Below are positions 45,527-54,367 of a stretch of 64,000 nucleotides of DNA, piece by piece. A program made the position numbers and the translations under genes. Position 1 is the first letter of the stretch. Each line of letters begins with the position of its first letter. The notes under the pieces were generated by a model. That model saw nothing but the letters and a program-made list of their open reading frames with translations. It had not been told where the DNA came from and did not search any database. This stretch comes from Clostridium sp. AM22-11AC (lineage in GTDB: Bacteria > Bacillota > Clostridia > Lachnospirales > Lachnospiraceae), in assembly GCF_003473545.1 (NCBI RefSeq), contig NZ_QUCM01000001.1, positions 186,001-250,000 on the forward strand, in the 5' to 3' direction.

Positions 45527-45787
45527 CTATTTTAAACGGGCGTCAATATATACCGCCATCAGTTCTTCCAGGATCTCATCTCTTTCCACCTTCATAATAA
45601 GGCTTCTGGCTCCCTTGTGGCTGGTAATATAGGTAGGATCCCCAGACATAATATAACCTACGATCTGATTTACAGGGTTATATCCTTTTTCTGTCAAGGC
45701 AATATACACCTGCTCCAGTACATCGCTTACTTCTACCTTTTTGTCCTGAACAGCCTGAAAATACTGTGTTTCTTTTATATTGCCCAT
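45527..45787 (-). CDS. IreB family regulatory phosphoprotein (DUF965)
   Basis: 86 residues, full length. Begins MGNIKETQYFQAVQDKKVEVSDVL and contains EKGYNPVNQIVGYIMSGDPTYITSHKGARSLI, the family core. In Enterococcus IreB is phosphorylated by the Ser/Thr kinase IreK and controls cephalosporin resistance. The alaS gene that precedes it in Bacillus is not here; mtaB is. Confidence 0.93.
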   Translation of the reverse strand: MGNIKETQYFQAVQDKKVEVSDVLEQVYIALTEKGYNPVNQIVGYIMSGDPTYITSHKGARSLIMKVERDEILEELMAVYIDARLK

Positions 45788-45834
45788 ATCATCACGTCCT
45801 TTACGTATTCTTATATATTCTACTCTATATTTTT

Positions 45835-47211
45835 CTATTCGGCAATAGTATTTTTTAACAGAAGTATATCGGAAGTCAGAAGATCTTTTGCTTCTGCCTC
45901 TAAAATAACACCGGAAGCAGCATGCATCTTCTCACATTCTTCCTTAGGAAGAGCTGCTTTCACATACTCTGGCGTATGTCCCACCAGATACTCTTTTCCA
46001 TCTACTGTTATCATTTCCTCAAAAAGAACAGAAACCTTCTCACCAATAAATCCTTTTCTGAACTCCTCTGACATCTTCTGTTCCAAAGCTAATAAGCGGT
46101 CAGAACGGACTCCCTTGATCTGTTCCGGGATCTGATCCGGCATGGCTGCTGCCTTTGTACCGGCTCTTCTGGAATATTTAAACACATGCATCTCATAAAA
46201 ATGCACTTTTTCCAGATACTTTTCCGTAATATCAAACTCTTCCTCTGTCTCTCCCGGAAAGCCTACGATCACATCCGTAGTAATAGCCGGGCGCTTAAAA
46301 TATTTACGCAGGATCTCACACCGTCTTAAATAATCTTCTGTGGTATAATGACGGTTCATCCGTTTTAAAACGCTGTCACAGCCGCTCTGTAAAGACAGGT
46401 GGAAATGAGGACAGAACTTAGGAAGCTCTGCCAGACTTTTAGCAAACTCTTCTGTAATAATACGCGGCTCCAGTGATCCCAGGCGGATGCGCTCCAGGCC
46501 TTCAATCTCATGGACTTCACGGATCAGAGCCAGTAACTCCCTGTGGTTCCAGTCACCCTGGCTTACAGGATTTCCTTCCATATGCTCAATTCCATAAGAG
46601 CTTAAATGAATTCCTGTAAGAACCGCTTCTTTATATCCCTGTGCCACCAGTCCTGTGATCTCTTTCACTACATCTTCACGGCTTCTGCTGCGCACCCTGC
46701 CTCTGGCATAAGGGATGATGCAATAGCTGCAGAACTGATTACAGCCATCCTGGACCTTGATAAAAGCTCTTGTATGGTCAGAAGGCTGCTCTAAATGAAG
46801 GGCCTCATAATCACTGCCATGGGAAAGGTCCGTTACAAATACCTCTGCCTCCTCTTCCTCATGGACATTGCCTAAATATTCATCCAGAATATCTGCAAGC
46901 TCTGCCTTCTTATTGTTTCCAATTACAATATCCACGCTGGCATCTTTCTTCAACTCTTCCGATGCCACCTGCACATAACAGCCTGCTGCCACCACTACAG
47001 ATTCCGGATTCAGCTTCTTTGCACGATGGAGCATCTGTCTTGATTTGCGGTCCGCAATATTGGTAACAGAACATGTATTGATAATATAAACATCCGCCTT
47101 CTCATCAAAAGGAACGATCTCATAACCTCTTTCCTTTAACTGCTGCTCCATGGCTTCTGTTTCATAAGCATTTACTTTGCACCCCAGATTGTGAAGGGCT
47201 GCTTTTGGCAT
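45835..47211 (-). CDS. mtaB: tRNA t6A37 methylthiotransferase MtaB
   Basis: 458 residues from the ATG at 47211 (AGGAGG upstream). Amino-terminal UPF0004 domain (ALHNLGCKVNAYETEAME, with three Fe-S cysteines), radical SAM motif CNQFCSYCIIPYARG, and a carboxy-terminal TRAM domain. Converts t6A37 to ms2t6A37 in tRNA. Followed at 47 nt by ireB. Confidence 0.94.
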   Translation of the reverse strand: MPKAALHNLGCKVNAYETEAMEQQLKERGYEIVPFDEKADVYIINTCSVTNIADRKSRQMLHRAKKLNPESVVVAAGCYVQVASEELKKDASVDIVIGNNKKAELADILDEYLGNVHEEEEAEVFVTDLSHGSDYEALHLEQPSDHTRAFIKVQDGCNQFCSYCIIPYARGRVRSRSREDVVKEITGLVAQGYKEAVLTGIHLSSYGIEHMEGNPVSQGDWNHRELLALIREVHEIEGLERIRLGSLEPRIITEEFAKSLAELPKFCPHFHLSLQSGCDSVLKRMNRHYTTEDYLRRCEILRKYFKRPAITTDVIVGFPGETEEEFDITEKYLEKVHFYEMHVFKYSRRAGTKAAAMPDQIPEQIKGVRSDRLLALEQKMSEEFRKGFIGEKVSVLFEEMITVDGKEYLVGHTPEYVKAALPKEECEKMHAASGVILEAEAKDLLTSDILLLKNTIAE

Positions 47212-47291
47212 AATATAACCTCCTGATTTTTCCAAATATTTACAATTATAACTTTTCCCGTTTCTTCCTGATTTTTCATACAATCTCACTA

Positions 47292-47320
47292 TTGACTTTT
47301 ATACCACTGACCTTTAGTAT
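47292..47320 (+). promoter_or_regulatory. Promoter of the HPr-like gene
   Basis: TTGACT (47292-47297), 17-nt spacer, TAGTAT (47315-47320); AAGGAGG precedes the ATG at 47382. Confidence 0.6.
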
Positions 47321-47381
47321 TAAAAGTAAGCAGTTTTATTCTGCAAAAATGATTTACATACCACACAAGGAGGGGCTTCCT

Positions 47382-47615
47382 ATGAAAACAGTTAGAATTT
47401 CATTAAATTCCATTGATAAGGTTAAATCTTTCGTAAATGATTTAGCTAAGTTCGATGTTGATTTTGATCTGGTTTCCGGCAGATATGTCATCGACGCAAA
47501 ATCTATTATGGGTATCTTCAGCCTGGATCTGTCCAAGCCGATCGATCTGAACATCCATGCAGAAAATGACGTAGACAGCATTCTTTCTACACTTTCTCCA
47601 TACATCATCGACTGA
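47382..47615 (+). CDS. HPr-like protein without the phosphocarrier histidine (Crh-like)
   Basis: 77 residues from the ATG at 47382. HPr fold length and pattern: MKTVRISLNSIDKVKSFVND, then VSGRYVIDAKSIMGIFSLDLSKPIDL. The HARP motif with His15 is missing (residues around 13-18 are DKVKSF), so it cannot carry PTS phosphate. The Ser equivalent to Ser46 (AKSIMG) is kept. Crh of Bacillus has this pattern and acts with CcpA in catabolite repression; a similar role is inferred. A cre-like site lies upstream of ppdK. Confidence 0.75.
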   Translation: MKTVRISLNSIDKVKSFVNDLAKFDVDFDLVSGRYVIDAKSIMGIFSLDLSKPIDLNIHAENDVDSILSTLSPYIID

Positions 47616-47637
47616 GTTTAATGTTAAAGTTAGAAGG

Positions 47638-47667
47638 GAGCCGCGGGAATGCGGCTCTCTTTTTTTA
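47638..47667 (+). terminator. Terminator of the HPr-like gene
   Basis: Stem GAGCCGC/GCGGCTC followed by a T-run at 47658-47667. Confidence 0.85.
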
Positions 47668-47674
47668 TACATCA

Positions 47675-47870
47675 CTTCCCGCCCTACAGGGGCGGGGACT
47701 TTTAGCCAGAAATAACGTTGCAGGGGCCGCTTTCAATAAAGCGATTGTACGCATCCCGAGCGCAGCCGTACGTCCGTAACGGACGCAGTCCGGCACAGGC
47801 GAACTGACGCAAGCGAAGGCCAGCGAACAATGTTTTATAGAATGAAGAACCCCCTCGCAAATACTTCAGC
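47675..47870. other. GC-rich hairpin-containing stretch without a gene
   Basis: Short inverted repeats such as CCCGCCC/GGGGCGGG (about 47682-47699), CGCTTT/AAAGCG (about 47729-47745) and CGTCCGT/ACGGACG (about 47770-47785). Composition is higher in GC than the flanks. No ORF with ribosome site. Lies downstream of both the HPr-like gene and thiI. Confidence 0.35.
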
Positions 47871-47878
47871 CAGCAACC

Positions 47879-49069
47879 TTAAACCTCGCCGCGGCAAGCA
47901 ATAACTTCCACTGTATCTAACGCAGTCTTCACCATCTCATCGATCTTCTCTTCCAGATGACGCTCAGAATTTCTGATCACCTTAAGATTTGGCTTGGTAA
48001 CCGGGTGCTTTGCTACGAAAATCGTGCAGCAGTCCTCATATGGCTGGATGGAAGTCTCATAAGTACCGATCTTCTCAGAAACATCCACGATCTCCTGCTT
48101 GTCAAATCCAATCACCGGACGGAAAACAGGCATGGTGCACACTTCATTGGTAGAAGCCAGTGACTGTAACGTCTGGGAAGCCACCTGTCCGATACTCTCG
48201 CCTGTGATCAGTGCAATGGAACCGGTCTTTTCAGCGATCGCCTGTGCAATACGCATCATATACCGGCGCATAATGATAGTCAGCTCCTCATGAGGGCACT
48301 GCTCATAAATATAAAGCTGGATATCTGTAAAATTAACTACATGAAGATTGATCGGGCCGGAATAACGTGCTACCAGATTAGCCAGGTCAACTACCTTCTG
48401 CTTTGCTCTCTCACTGGTGTATGGCGGCGCATGAAAATAAACAGCGTCGATCTTAACACCTCGCTTTGCGATCATATAACCTGCAACCGGGCTGTCAATA
48501 CCACCGGAAAGCAGCAGCATTGCCTGACCATTGGTACCGATAGGCATACCACCCGGTCCCGGGATCATCAGGGAGAACAGGTTTACCTTCTGACGAATCT
48601 CCACACGAAGGAGAACATCCGGATGATGTACATCTACCTTCATCTCTGGGAAAGCATCTAAGATTGCCTCACCCATATCACGGTTGATCTGCTCAGAACT
48701 TACAGGATACTGCTTATCTCCTCTTCTGGCATCTACCTTAAATGTGATATTCTTGTCCGGATATACCTGATCCATGTATTCTACTACATGCTTTTTCAGG
48801 TTCTCATAATCCTTATCGTCGATCTGCACCATTGGGCAGATATCTGCGATACCAAATACACGCTTTAACGCTTCAATGGTATCATCATAATCATACTCTC
48901 CTAAAGCCTTTACATAAATACGGCCGGATTCTTTTGTAACATCAAACTCACCGTCTACAGAGCTTAAGGCATAACGGATCTGACGGATCAGGGCATCTTC
49001 AAACATGTATCTGTTTTTGCCCTTTGTGCCAATCTCTGCATACTTGATCAAAAATGACTGGTACTGCAT
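47879..49069 (-). CDS. thiI: tRNA 4-thiouridine sulfurtransferase ThiI
   Basis: 396 residues from the ATG at 49069 (AAAGGAAG upstream). Ferredoxin-like and THUMP domains, then PP-loop ATPase with LLSGGIDSPVAGYM. The rhodanese domain of E. coli ThiI is absent, as usual in Firmicutes. Sulfur comes from the cysteine desulfurase encoded directly upstream. Makes s4U8 in tRNA and may contribute to thiazole. Confidence 0.95.
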   Translation of the reverse strand: MQYQSFLIKYAEIGTKGKNRYMFEDALIRQIRYALSSVDGEFDVTKESGRIYVKALGEYDYDDTIEALKRVFGIADICPMVQIDDKDYENLKKHVVEYMDQVYPDKNITFKVDARRGDKQYPVSSEQINRDMGEAILDAFPEMKVDVHHPDVLLRVEIRQKVNLFSLMIPGPGGMPIGTNGQAMLLLSGGIDSPVAGYMIAKRGVKIDAVYFHAPPYTSERAKQKVVDLANLVARYSGPINLHVVNFTDIQLYIYEQCPHEELTIIMRRYMMRIAQAIAEKTGSIALITGESIGQVASQTLQSLASTNEVCTMPVFRPVIGFDKQEIVDVSEKIGTYETSIQPYEDCCTIFVAKHPVTKPNLKVIRNSERHLEEKIDEMVKTALDTVEVIACRGEV

Positions 49070-49112
49070 AATACTTCCTTTCTTTTGTTCTTTATACTTG
49101 ACGTACTTCACT

Positions 49113-49130
49113 GCCTGCTGACGCAGGCGG
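49113..49130 (-). repeat. REP-like palindrome between cysteine desulfurase and thiI
   Basis: CCGCCTGC-GTC-AGCAGGC on the minus strand, followed by AGTG, the same core as the copies at 29389 and 38952-39064. Confidence 0.55.
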
Positions 49131-49134
49131 TCGA

Positions 49135-50289
49135 CTATTTGATAGTAAATCTCCTAAGCACCGGCAGAAGCTCCTTCAAAACATCCACTGCATAGTCGAT
49201 CTCTTCTTTTTTATTAAACATTCCAAAACTAAATCTCAAAGTGGAATCCAATAATTCCTTCTTCACTCCAATTGCCTTTAAAGTACCGCTGATGGCCGGA
49301 TGATTAGAAGAACATGCTGAACCGGAAGAAACATAGATACCTTTTTCTTCCAGTGCATGAAGAAGCACTTCACTTCTCACTCCCTCAAAACTTAAACTTA
49401 CGATCTGAGGAGCGCCTTCTGCACCCTTTAAGCTGTTGACTGTAACACCTTCCAGTTCAGAGGCCCTATCGATCAGATAATCCTTCAAACCAGTAAGATA
49501 CTCCATCTTGGCACTGTGGTCTGTATACATTTCTTTGGCTGCCACACCAAGACCTGCAATACCGGGAACATTTTCTGTACCGGAACGCATATCCTTCTGC
49601 TGGCCACCGCCGTAGATCAGCGGACGGATTTTTACCTTTTCATCTATATATAAGAAACCAATGCCTTTTGGACCATGGATCTTATGTCCGCTGACGCTTA
49701 ACAGGTCAATACCCTGCTTTTTCGGGCGGATCACCAGTTTTCCATATGCCTGGATAGCATCTACGTGAAATACGATCTTCGGGTTCTTTCCATGTACCAG
49801 ACGGGCGATCTCATCAATTGGCTCAATAGCACCGATCTCATTATTTACATACATAACAGACACTAAAATAGTATCCGGGCGGATAGACTGCTCCAGTTCT
49901 TCCAGTGAGATATGTCCGTTGTGGTCCACATGAAGATAAGTCACCTCAAAGCCTAAGGACTCCAGAAATGCCAGTGGCTGATAAACGGATGCATGCTCGA
50001 TCCTGGTACTGATAATGTGCTTTCCCGCTCTCTGATTTGCCAGCGCTGTACCAATCAAAGCCATGTTATTGGACTCCGTACCGCCGGAAGTAAACAGGAT
50101 CTCCTTATCTTTTACCTTTAAGGTCTTTGCAATATCGGCTGCAGCCTGACGGATGTAGTTTTCTGCTTCCATACCCTTTGTATGCTTGGCAGAGGGATTT
50201 CCGAAATCCTCCGTCAGGGTTTTTACCATAATATCCCGGACAGAGTCCAGTGCCTTTGTTGTGGCTGAATTGTCAAAATATGCTTCCAT
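49135..50289 (-). CDS. Cysteine desulfurase (NifS/IscS family)
   Basis: 384 residues. PLP enzyme with the lysine in SVSGHKIHGPKG, the cysteine loop in VSSGSACSSNHPAISG, and EAYFDNSATTK at the start. Transfers sulfur from cysteine, here most likely to ThiI as in the Bacillus nifZ-thiI pair. Its start codon overlaps the rsmE stop by 1 nt. Confidence 0.95.
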   Translation of the reverse strand: MEAYFDNSATTKALDSVRDIMVKTLTEDFGNPSAKHTKGMEAENYIRQAAADIAKTLKVKDKEILFTSGGTESNNMALIGTALANQRAGKHIISTRIEHASVYQPLAFLESLGFEVTYLHVDHNGHISLEELEQSIRPDTILVSVMYVNNEIGAIEPIDEIARLVHGKNPKIVFHVDAIQAYGKLVIRPKKQGIDLLSVSGHKIHGPKGIGFLYIDEKVKIRPLIYGGGQQKDMRSGTENVPGIAGLGVAAKEMYTDHSAKMEYLTGLKDYLIDRASELEGVTVNSLKGAEGAPQIVSLSFEGVRSEVLLHALEEKGIYVSSGSACSSNHPAISGTLKAIGVKKELLDSTLRFSFGMFNKKEEIDYAVDVLKELLPVLRRFTIK

Positions 50290-51038
50290 TAAAATGCTCC
50301 TTCCAGCTTCATCATCAGAAGAGCCAGTATGGCAGGTCCTGCTGTTTCCGTGCGCAGGATACGCTTTCCAAGACTGACAGGTTTTACTCCCATTTTCAGC
50401 GCAAGTTGGATCTCTTCCTCATCGAAACCGCCTTCCGGTCCGATAAACACTGCAACCTGCTGTCCCGGCGCCAAAGCTTCTAATACTGTCTTCGTCCCGT
50501 CCATTCCCTTTTCCAGTTCATAAGGGATCATGCGCAGATCAAATTTCTGCTCTTCTATATAGGAAAATGCTTCTTTTAAGCTCATCACAGGTCCCACCTG
50601 AGGGATATAACTGCGTTTGGACTGTTTGGCTGCACTTTCTGCGATTGCCTGCCAGCGGCGGATCTTCGCCTCTGCCTTCTTTGCATCCAGCTTCACTACT
50701 GCATTTCTGGTTGCAACCGGTATCACACCTGCAGCTCCCAGTTCTACTGCTTTCTGCAGGATCACTTCCATTTTATCTGATTTTGGCAATCCCTGAAAGA
50801 GCCAGATTCTGGAAGGAAGTTCCCTGCTGTCTGCATTTTCCGAAAGGATCACTAAAATTCCTTCTTCTGCTCCATACTCTTTTACCTGGCAGTTATAATC
50901 TTTTCCTGTGCCATCGCTGATCAGCACTTCTTCTCCCGGTTTCATGCGGAGCACATTTTTCATATGGTTTAAGTCCGTTCCAACGATCCTTACAATCCCT
51001 TCCTCAATACTGGAAGGATCTACAAAAAAATGATGCAT
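50289..51038 (-). CDS. rsmE: 16S rRNA (uracil1498-N3)-methyltransferase
   Basis: 249 residues. SPOUT fold with PUA-like amino terminus (HHFFVDPSSI, HMKNVLRMKPGEEV) and knot motifs FIGPEGGFDEEEI and LGKRILRTETA. Methylates U1498 of 16S rRNA. Directly follows prmA (9 nt), a common pairing. Confidence 0.95.
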   Translation of the reverse strand: MHHFFVDPSSIEEGIVRIVGTDLNHMKNVLRMKPGEEVLISDGTGKDYNCQVKEYGAEEGILVILSENADSRELPSRIWLFQGLPKSDKMEVILQKAVELGAAGVIPVATRNAVVKLDAKKAEAKIRRWQAIAESAAKQSKRSYIPQVGPVMSLKEAFSYIEEQKFDLRMIPYELEKGMDGTKTVLEALAPGQQVAVFIGPEGGFDEEEIQLALKMGVKPVSLGKRILRTETAGPAILALLMMKLEGAF

Positions 51039-51047
51039 CCCGAACTC

Positions 51048-52004
51048 CTATTTCTTTCTTGCAGTAACAGAGAGCCATTCTCCCTGATAAGTGATCTCTA
51101 CAACTTCCAGTTCTTCACTGGCAGCAAATGCAGCCCGGACTGCTTCTTCCTTCAGGTTGATAATACCGGAAGTAATGAAATATCCACCTTTTTTCAGATG
51201 TACCGGGATCTCTTTTACCAGCATGATGATAACATCTGCTAAAATATTGGCAACTACAATATCATATTTCTCATATCCGGCCCAGGCCTGAACAGACTTG
51301 TCATCAATGATATTTCCCTGAAGTACATGGAAACGGTCACTGCTGATATCATTGGAAGCCAGGTTCTCACCAACTGCTGTAATGGCATTTTCATCCAGAT
51401 CCGTTCCCCAGACTTCTTTTGCACCCAGCTTTAAAGCTGTGATACCTAAAATACCGCTTCCTGTTCCTACGTCCAAAATCTCACTTTCACTGTGTACATA
51501 TTTTTCCAGCTGGCGGATGCAAAGCTGGGTAGTCTCATGCATACCGGTACCAAAAGCAGTTCCCGGGTCGATCTGTACTAACAGTTTATCCTTGTGTTCT
51601 TCCGGGACAGTCTCCCAGGTTGGCTTGATCAGGATATGATCTACTGTAAACGGCTTAAAATACTGCTTCCAGTTGTTGATCCAGTCCTTATCCTCTGTCT
51701 CAGATGCCTCAATAGTGCGCTGTCCCAGTTCTGTATAAGCAGCAAGCTCATCCAGTCCTTCATTGACACGGCGCAACATTTCCTCTACCTGATCATCATC
51801 ATCCAGATAAAAGCTTACCTTTGCAACGCCTTCATCCGGCGGAAGCTCCGGAAGGATATCAATAAACATTCCTTTTGTCTCTTTTTCTGTAAGAGGCACA
51901 TTGTCTTCTACTTCAATGCCCTCAATACCCACATCATCCAGCATGCTGCTTACAAGGTCAACTGCTTCTGTGGTAGTAGTCAGAGTGAATTTTTTCCACT
52001 TCAT
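51048..52004 (-). CDS. prmA: Ribosomal protein L11 methyltransferase
   Basis: 318 residues. SAM motif ILDVGTGSGILGITALKLGA, then NILADVI; substrate-recognition amino terminus (KWKKFTLTTTTEAVDLVSSML). Trimethylates L11. Heads the prmA-rsmE-cysteine desulfurase-thiI string. Confidence 0.95.
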   Translation of the reverse strand: MKWKKFTLTTTTEAVDLVSSMLDDVGIEGIEVEDNVPLTEKETKGMFIDILPELPPDEGVAKVSFYLDDDDQVEEMLRRVNEGLDELAAYTELGQRTIEASETEDKDWINNWKQYFKPFTVDHILIKPTWETVPEEHKDKLLVQIDPGTAFGTGMHETTQLCIRQLEKYVHSESEILDVGTGSGILGITALKLGAKEVWGTDLDENAITAVGENLASNDISSDRFHVLQGNIIDDKSVQAWAGYEKYDIVVANILADVIIMLVKEIPVHLKKGGYFITSGIINLKEEAVRAAFAASEELEVVEITYQGEWLSVTARKK

Positions 52005-52019
52005 AATGCATTTCTCCTT

Positions 52020-52775
52020 TTAATTCCCCGTCAGAATTTTTATAAATAAGATCCCCAGTACCACCAGAACAACCGGACGGACGATCTTCTGGCCGTCATG
52101 AACTACCAGCCCTGAACCCAGGTAATTGCCTGCTACAGAACAGGCTGCTGCTGCCAGCCCCAGAGGATAATAAACATTTCCTGCTATAATAAATGTTACC
52201 AGTGCTGCTATATTGGACGAAAGATTGATGACCTTAGTCTGTGCAGACGCGCTGCGGGTATCCATTTTGGCTGCACCTGTAAATACAAGGAGCAGAAATG
52301 TTCCTGTACCCGGTCCGTAAAAACCATCATAACAGCCGATAAAGAAAGCTGCGATCACAGAGATCAGAAACATTTTCTTATAGGAAGCTGTTCCTGTTTT
52401 TTCATCTTCCCCCATGTGCTTATTTTTTAATACATGATAAGCTACAATAGGAAGGACAACGATCATCATATGCCGGATCACAGACTCTGATACCAGTAAA
52501 GACATTCTTGCTCCCAGAACAGAACCTGTCATGGCACAGACCGCCGATGCAATGGCCATTTTCATTTTCCCTTTTAAATAACCATGTTTTAAAAGTCTCA
52601 CCGCAGAAATAGAAGTTCCTATGGTAGAACTCATTTTATTGGTTCCAAGAGCCAGATGGGCCGGAACCCCTGCGATCAGATATCCGGGGAGAGAAATAAG
52701 TCCCCCGCCTCCGGCAATGGAATCTACAAGACCTGCCAGAAATACCAACGGGCAGACGATCAGATATGCTGTCAT
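52020..52775 (-). CDS. TSUP-family anion permease (TauE/SafE)
   Basis: 251 residues from the ATG at 52775 (AGAGG upstream). About eight membrane segments; family motifs LAGLVDSIAGGGGLISLP near the start and GCYDGFYGPGTGTF in the second half. Transports sulfonates, sulfite or organic anions in known members. Nearness to sulfur-handling genes is suggestive only. Confidence 0.88.
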   Translation of the reverse strand: MTAYLIVCPLVFLAGLVDSIAGGGGLISLPGYLIAGVPAHLALGTNKMSSTIGTSISAVRLLKHGYLKGKMKMAIASAVCAMTGSVLGARMSLLVSESVIRHMMIVVLPIVAYHVLKNKHMGEDEKTGTASYKKMFLISVIAAFFIGCYDGFYGPGTGTFLLLVFTGAAKMDTRSASAQTKVINLSSNIAALVTFIIAGNVYYPLGLAAAACSVAGNYLGSGLVVHDGQKIVRPVVLVVLGILFIKILTGN

Positions 52776-52795
52776 GATCATTTCCTCTCTTTCGT

Positions 52796-52915
52796 ATAAA
52801 ACACGTTGCTGTTCCAGCAACGGAATTTGCCGTGGCTTCGCATTTAAATACGGCAAATTCTCGCAGCCACTACGTTATCGTACGGCACTTTCGGGTCCAA
52901 AAGTGCCTACCCACT
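52796..52915. repeat. Three consecutive hairpins upstream of the TSUP gene
   Basis: GTTGCTG/CAGCAAC (about 52803-52819), GAATTTGCCGT/ACGGCAAATTC (about 52822-52861), and GGCACTTT/AAAGTGCC (about 52885-52908). The word CCACTAC occurs after the second and the third hairpin. Part of the 400-nt spacer 52776-53175. Confidence 0.5.
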
Positions 52916-52966
52916 ACAATAACCAAAACAACTCATATCTTAGCACAGTTTAAATGCACTGGCAAT

Positions 52967-53002
52967 AAAAGGCAGCTTATTTTTGCAATAAAACTGCCTT
53001 CT
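52967..53002 (-). terminator. Terminator downstream of rsmH
   Basis: Stem AAGGCAG/CTGCCTT with inner TTTTATT/AAAATAA pairing and a T-rich tail on the minus strand. Confidence 0.7.
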
Positions 53003-53037
53003 TCTGCATTATCTATATGAACGGATGAACCGGTAAC

Positions 53038-53161
53038 TTATTTCATTCCCTGTTTTAGATCCAATATCCATTCAAATGAGTTCCTTGTTGCATTACACTC
53101 CATCACATCAGGATATCTTCTGGGAATGATAAAAAGCTGCCGGTTTTTACATATGATCCAT
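53038..53161 (-). pseudogene. Possible frameshifted small ORF remnant
   Basis: After rsmH, AAAGG is followed by ATG at 53161 that stops after four codons. Skipping one base there enters an open frame of about 35 codons ending ATRNSFEWILDLKQGMK at 53038. It could be a small gene broken by one base, or chance. No family recognised. Confidence 0.3.
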
Positions 53162-53175
53162 TTTTAATTTTACCT

Positions 53176-54285
53176 TTACTCCTGTGCTTTTACAGCCCAG
53201 CGAAGCTTTGTGGACTTAGCCCTTCCGTTTTTCGCACATTCTTCTGCTGACGGACGGATCACATCCTGATTGATCTCACTGTAGATCCCGGCTTTCAAGC
53301 CTTCTTTAAAGGCTTTCTTTACCAGACGGTCCTCACCGGAATGGAAAGTAAGGATCGCAGCTCTTCCACCTGGTTTTAATGCACCTGGAAGTTTATCTAA
53401 AAATGCGTACAATACTTCAAATTCACTGTTGATATCAATACGCAATGCCTGGAAGGTACGCTGGCAGGACTTCTTTACTGCCTCTTTTTTCTCTGCTTCC
53501 GGCAGGAAAGAAAGTGCTTCTTCGATCACTTCTTTTAACCGGGTGGTTGTTTCAATAGGGCGACCATGCTTTTTCTCGTTCATCACTTTTCTTGCAATCT
53601 GTTCTGCATATGGCTCGTCTGAGTTTTCGATCAGCATTCCCTTTAATTCTTCAAAGTTAAGCTTTTTTAAACGTTCCGCTGCTGTTTCCCCCTTAGACGG
53701 GTCCAGTCTCAGATCCAGCGGACCTTCATTTTTAAAGGAAAAACCTCTGTCCGGATTGTCGATCTGCATGGAAGAAACTCCCAGGTCAGCCAGAACAAAG
53801 TCAAAACCGCCTGCTTCCTCTGCCACCTGGTCAATATTGGCAAAGTTTAAATGCTTAATGGTTAAAATATCCGGTCCAAAGCCTTTATCAGCCAGACGTT
53901 TTCTGGTCTTTTCCATTTCAATGGTGTCCACATCCAGGGCATACATATGGCCTTCGCCTTTTAAACAGGCTAACATATAACTGGTATGACCACCATATCC
54001 CAAAGTAGCATCCAGTCCTGTCTGTCCCGGCTGAATGTTTAAGAAATCCAGGATTTCCTTTACCATAATGGAAATATGCATACCTGCCGGTGTACTTCCC
54101 TTGCTGATGACCTTCGCAATGGTATCCCCGTATTTTTCCGGCTGCAGTTCTTTGTATTTCTCTTTATAGGACCTTGGATGAGTACCTTTGTAACGGACGC
54201 GGCGCTTATGTGGGGTTTCCAGATTTTCTCCCCCGCCTATTGTGTCTGCGGTTTCACCGACACTGTTTATCCTTTTTTCTTCCAT
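53176..54285 (-). CDS. rsmH: 16S rRNA (cytosine1402-N4)-methyltransferase with long amino terminus
   Basis: 369 residues versus about 310 in usual RsmH. The family core starts around residue 62 (STPAGMHISIMVKEILDFL in place of H-x-P-V-L-L-x-E) and has DATLGYGGHT, ADLGVSSMQID, RGFSF, LRIDINSEFE and ILTFHSGEDRLVK. The first 60 residues are polar and basic. It lies outside any dcw cluster, beside recQ, so it may be a second copy or a relocated gene. Confidence 0.9.
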   Translation of the reverse strand: MEEKRINSVGETADTIGGGENLETPHKRRVRYKGTHPRSYKEKYKELQPEKYGDTIAKVISKGSTPAGMHISIMVKEILDFLNIQPGQTGLDATLGYGGHTSYMLACLKGEGHMYALDVDTIEMEKTRKRLADKGFGPDILTIKHLNFANIDQVAEEAGGFDFVLADLGVSSMQIDNPDRGFSFKNEGPLDLRLDPSKGETAAERLKKLNFEELKGMLIENSDEPYAEQIARKVMNEKKHGRPIETTTRLKEVIEEALSFLPEAEKKEAVKKSCQRTFQALRIDINSEFEVLYAFLDKLPGALKPGGRAAILTFHSGEDRLVKKAFKEGLKAGIYSEINQDVIRPSAEECAKNGRAKSTKLRWAVKAQE

Positions 54286-54367
54286 CTTATTTTTCTCCTT
54301 TTGATCTTAATGTTCTCTCGAAAGCTTTTTAAACCTGCTTCTTCAGAAACATCTTAAAATCACAATA

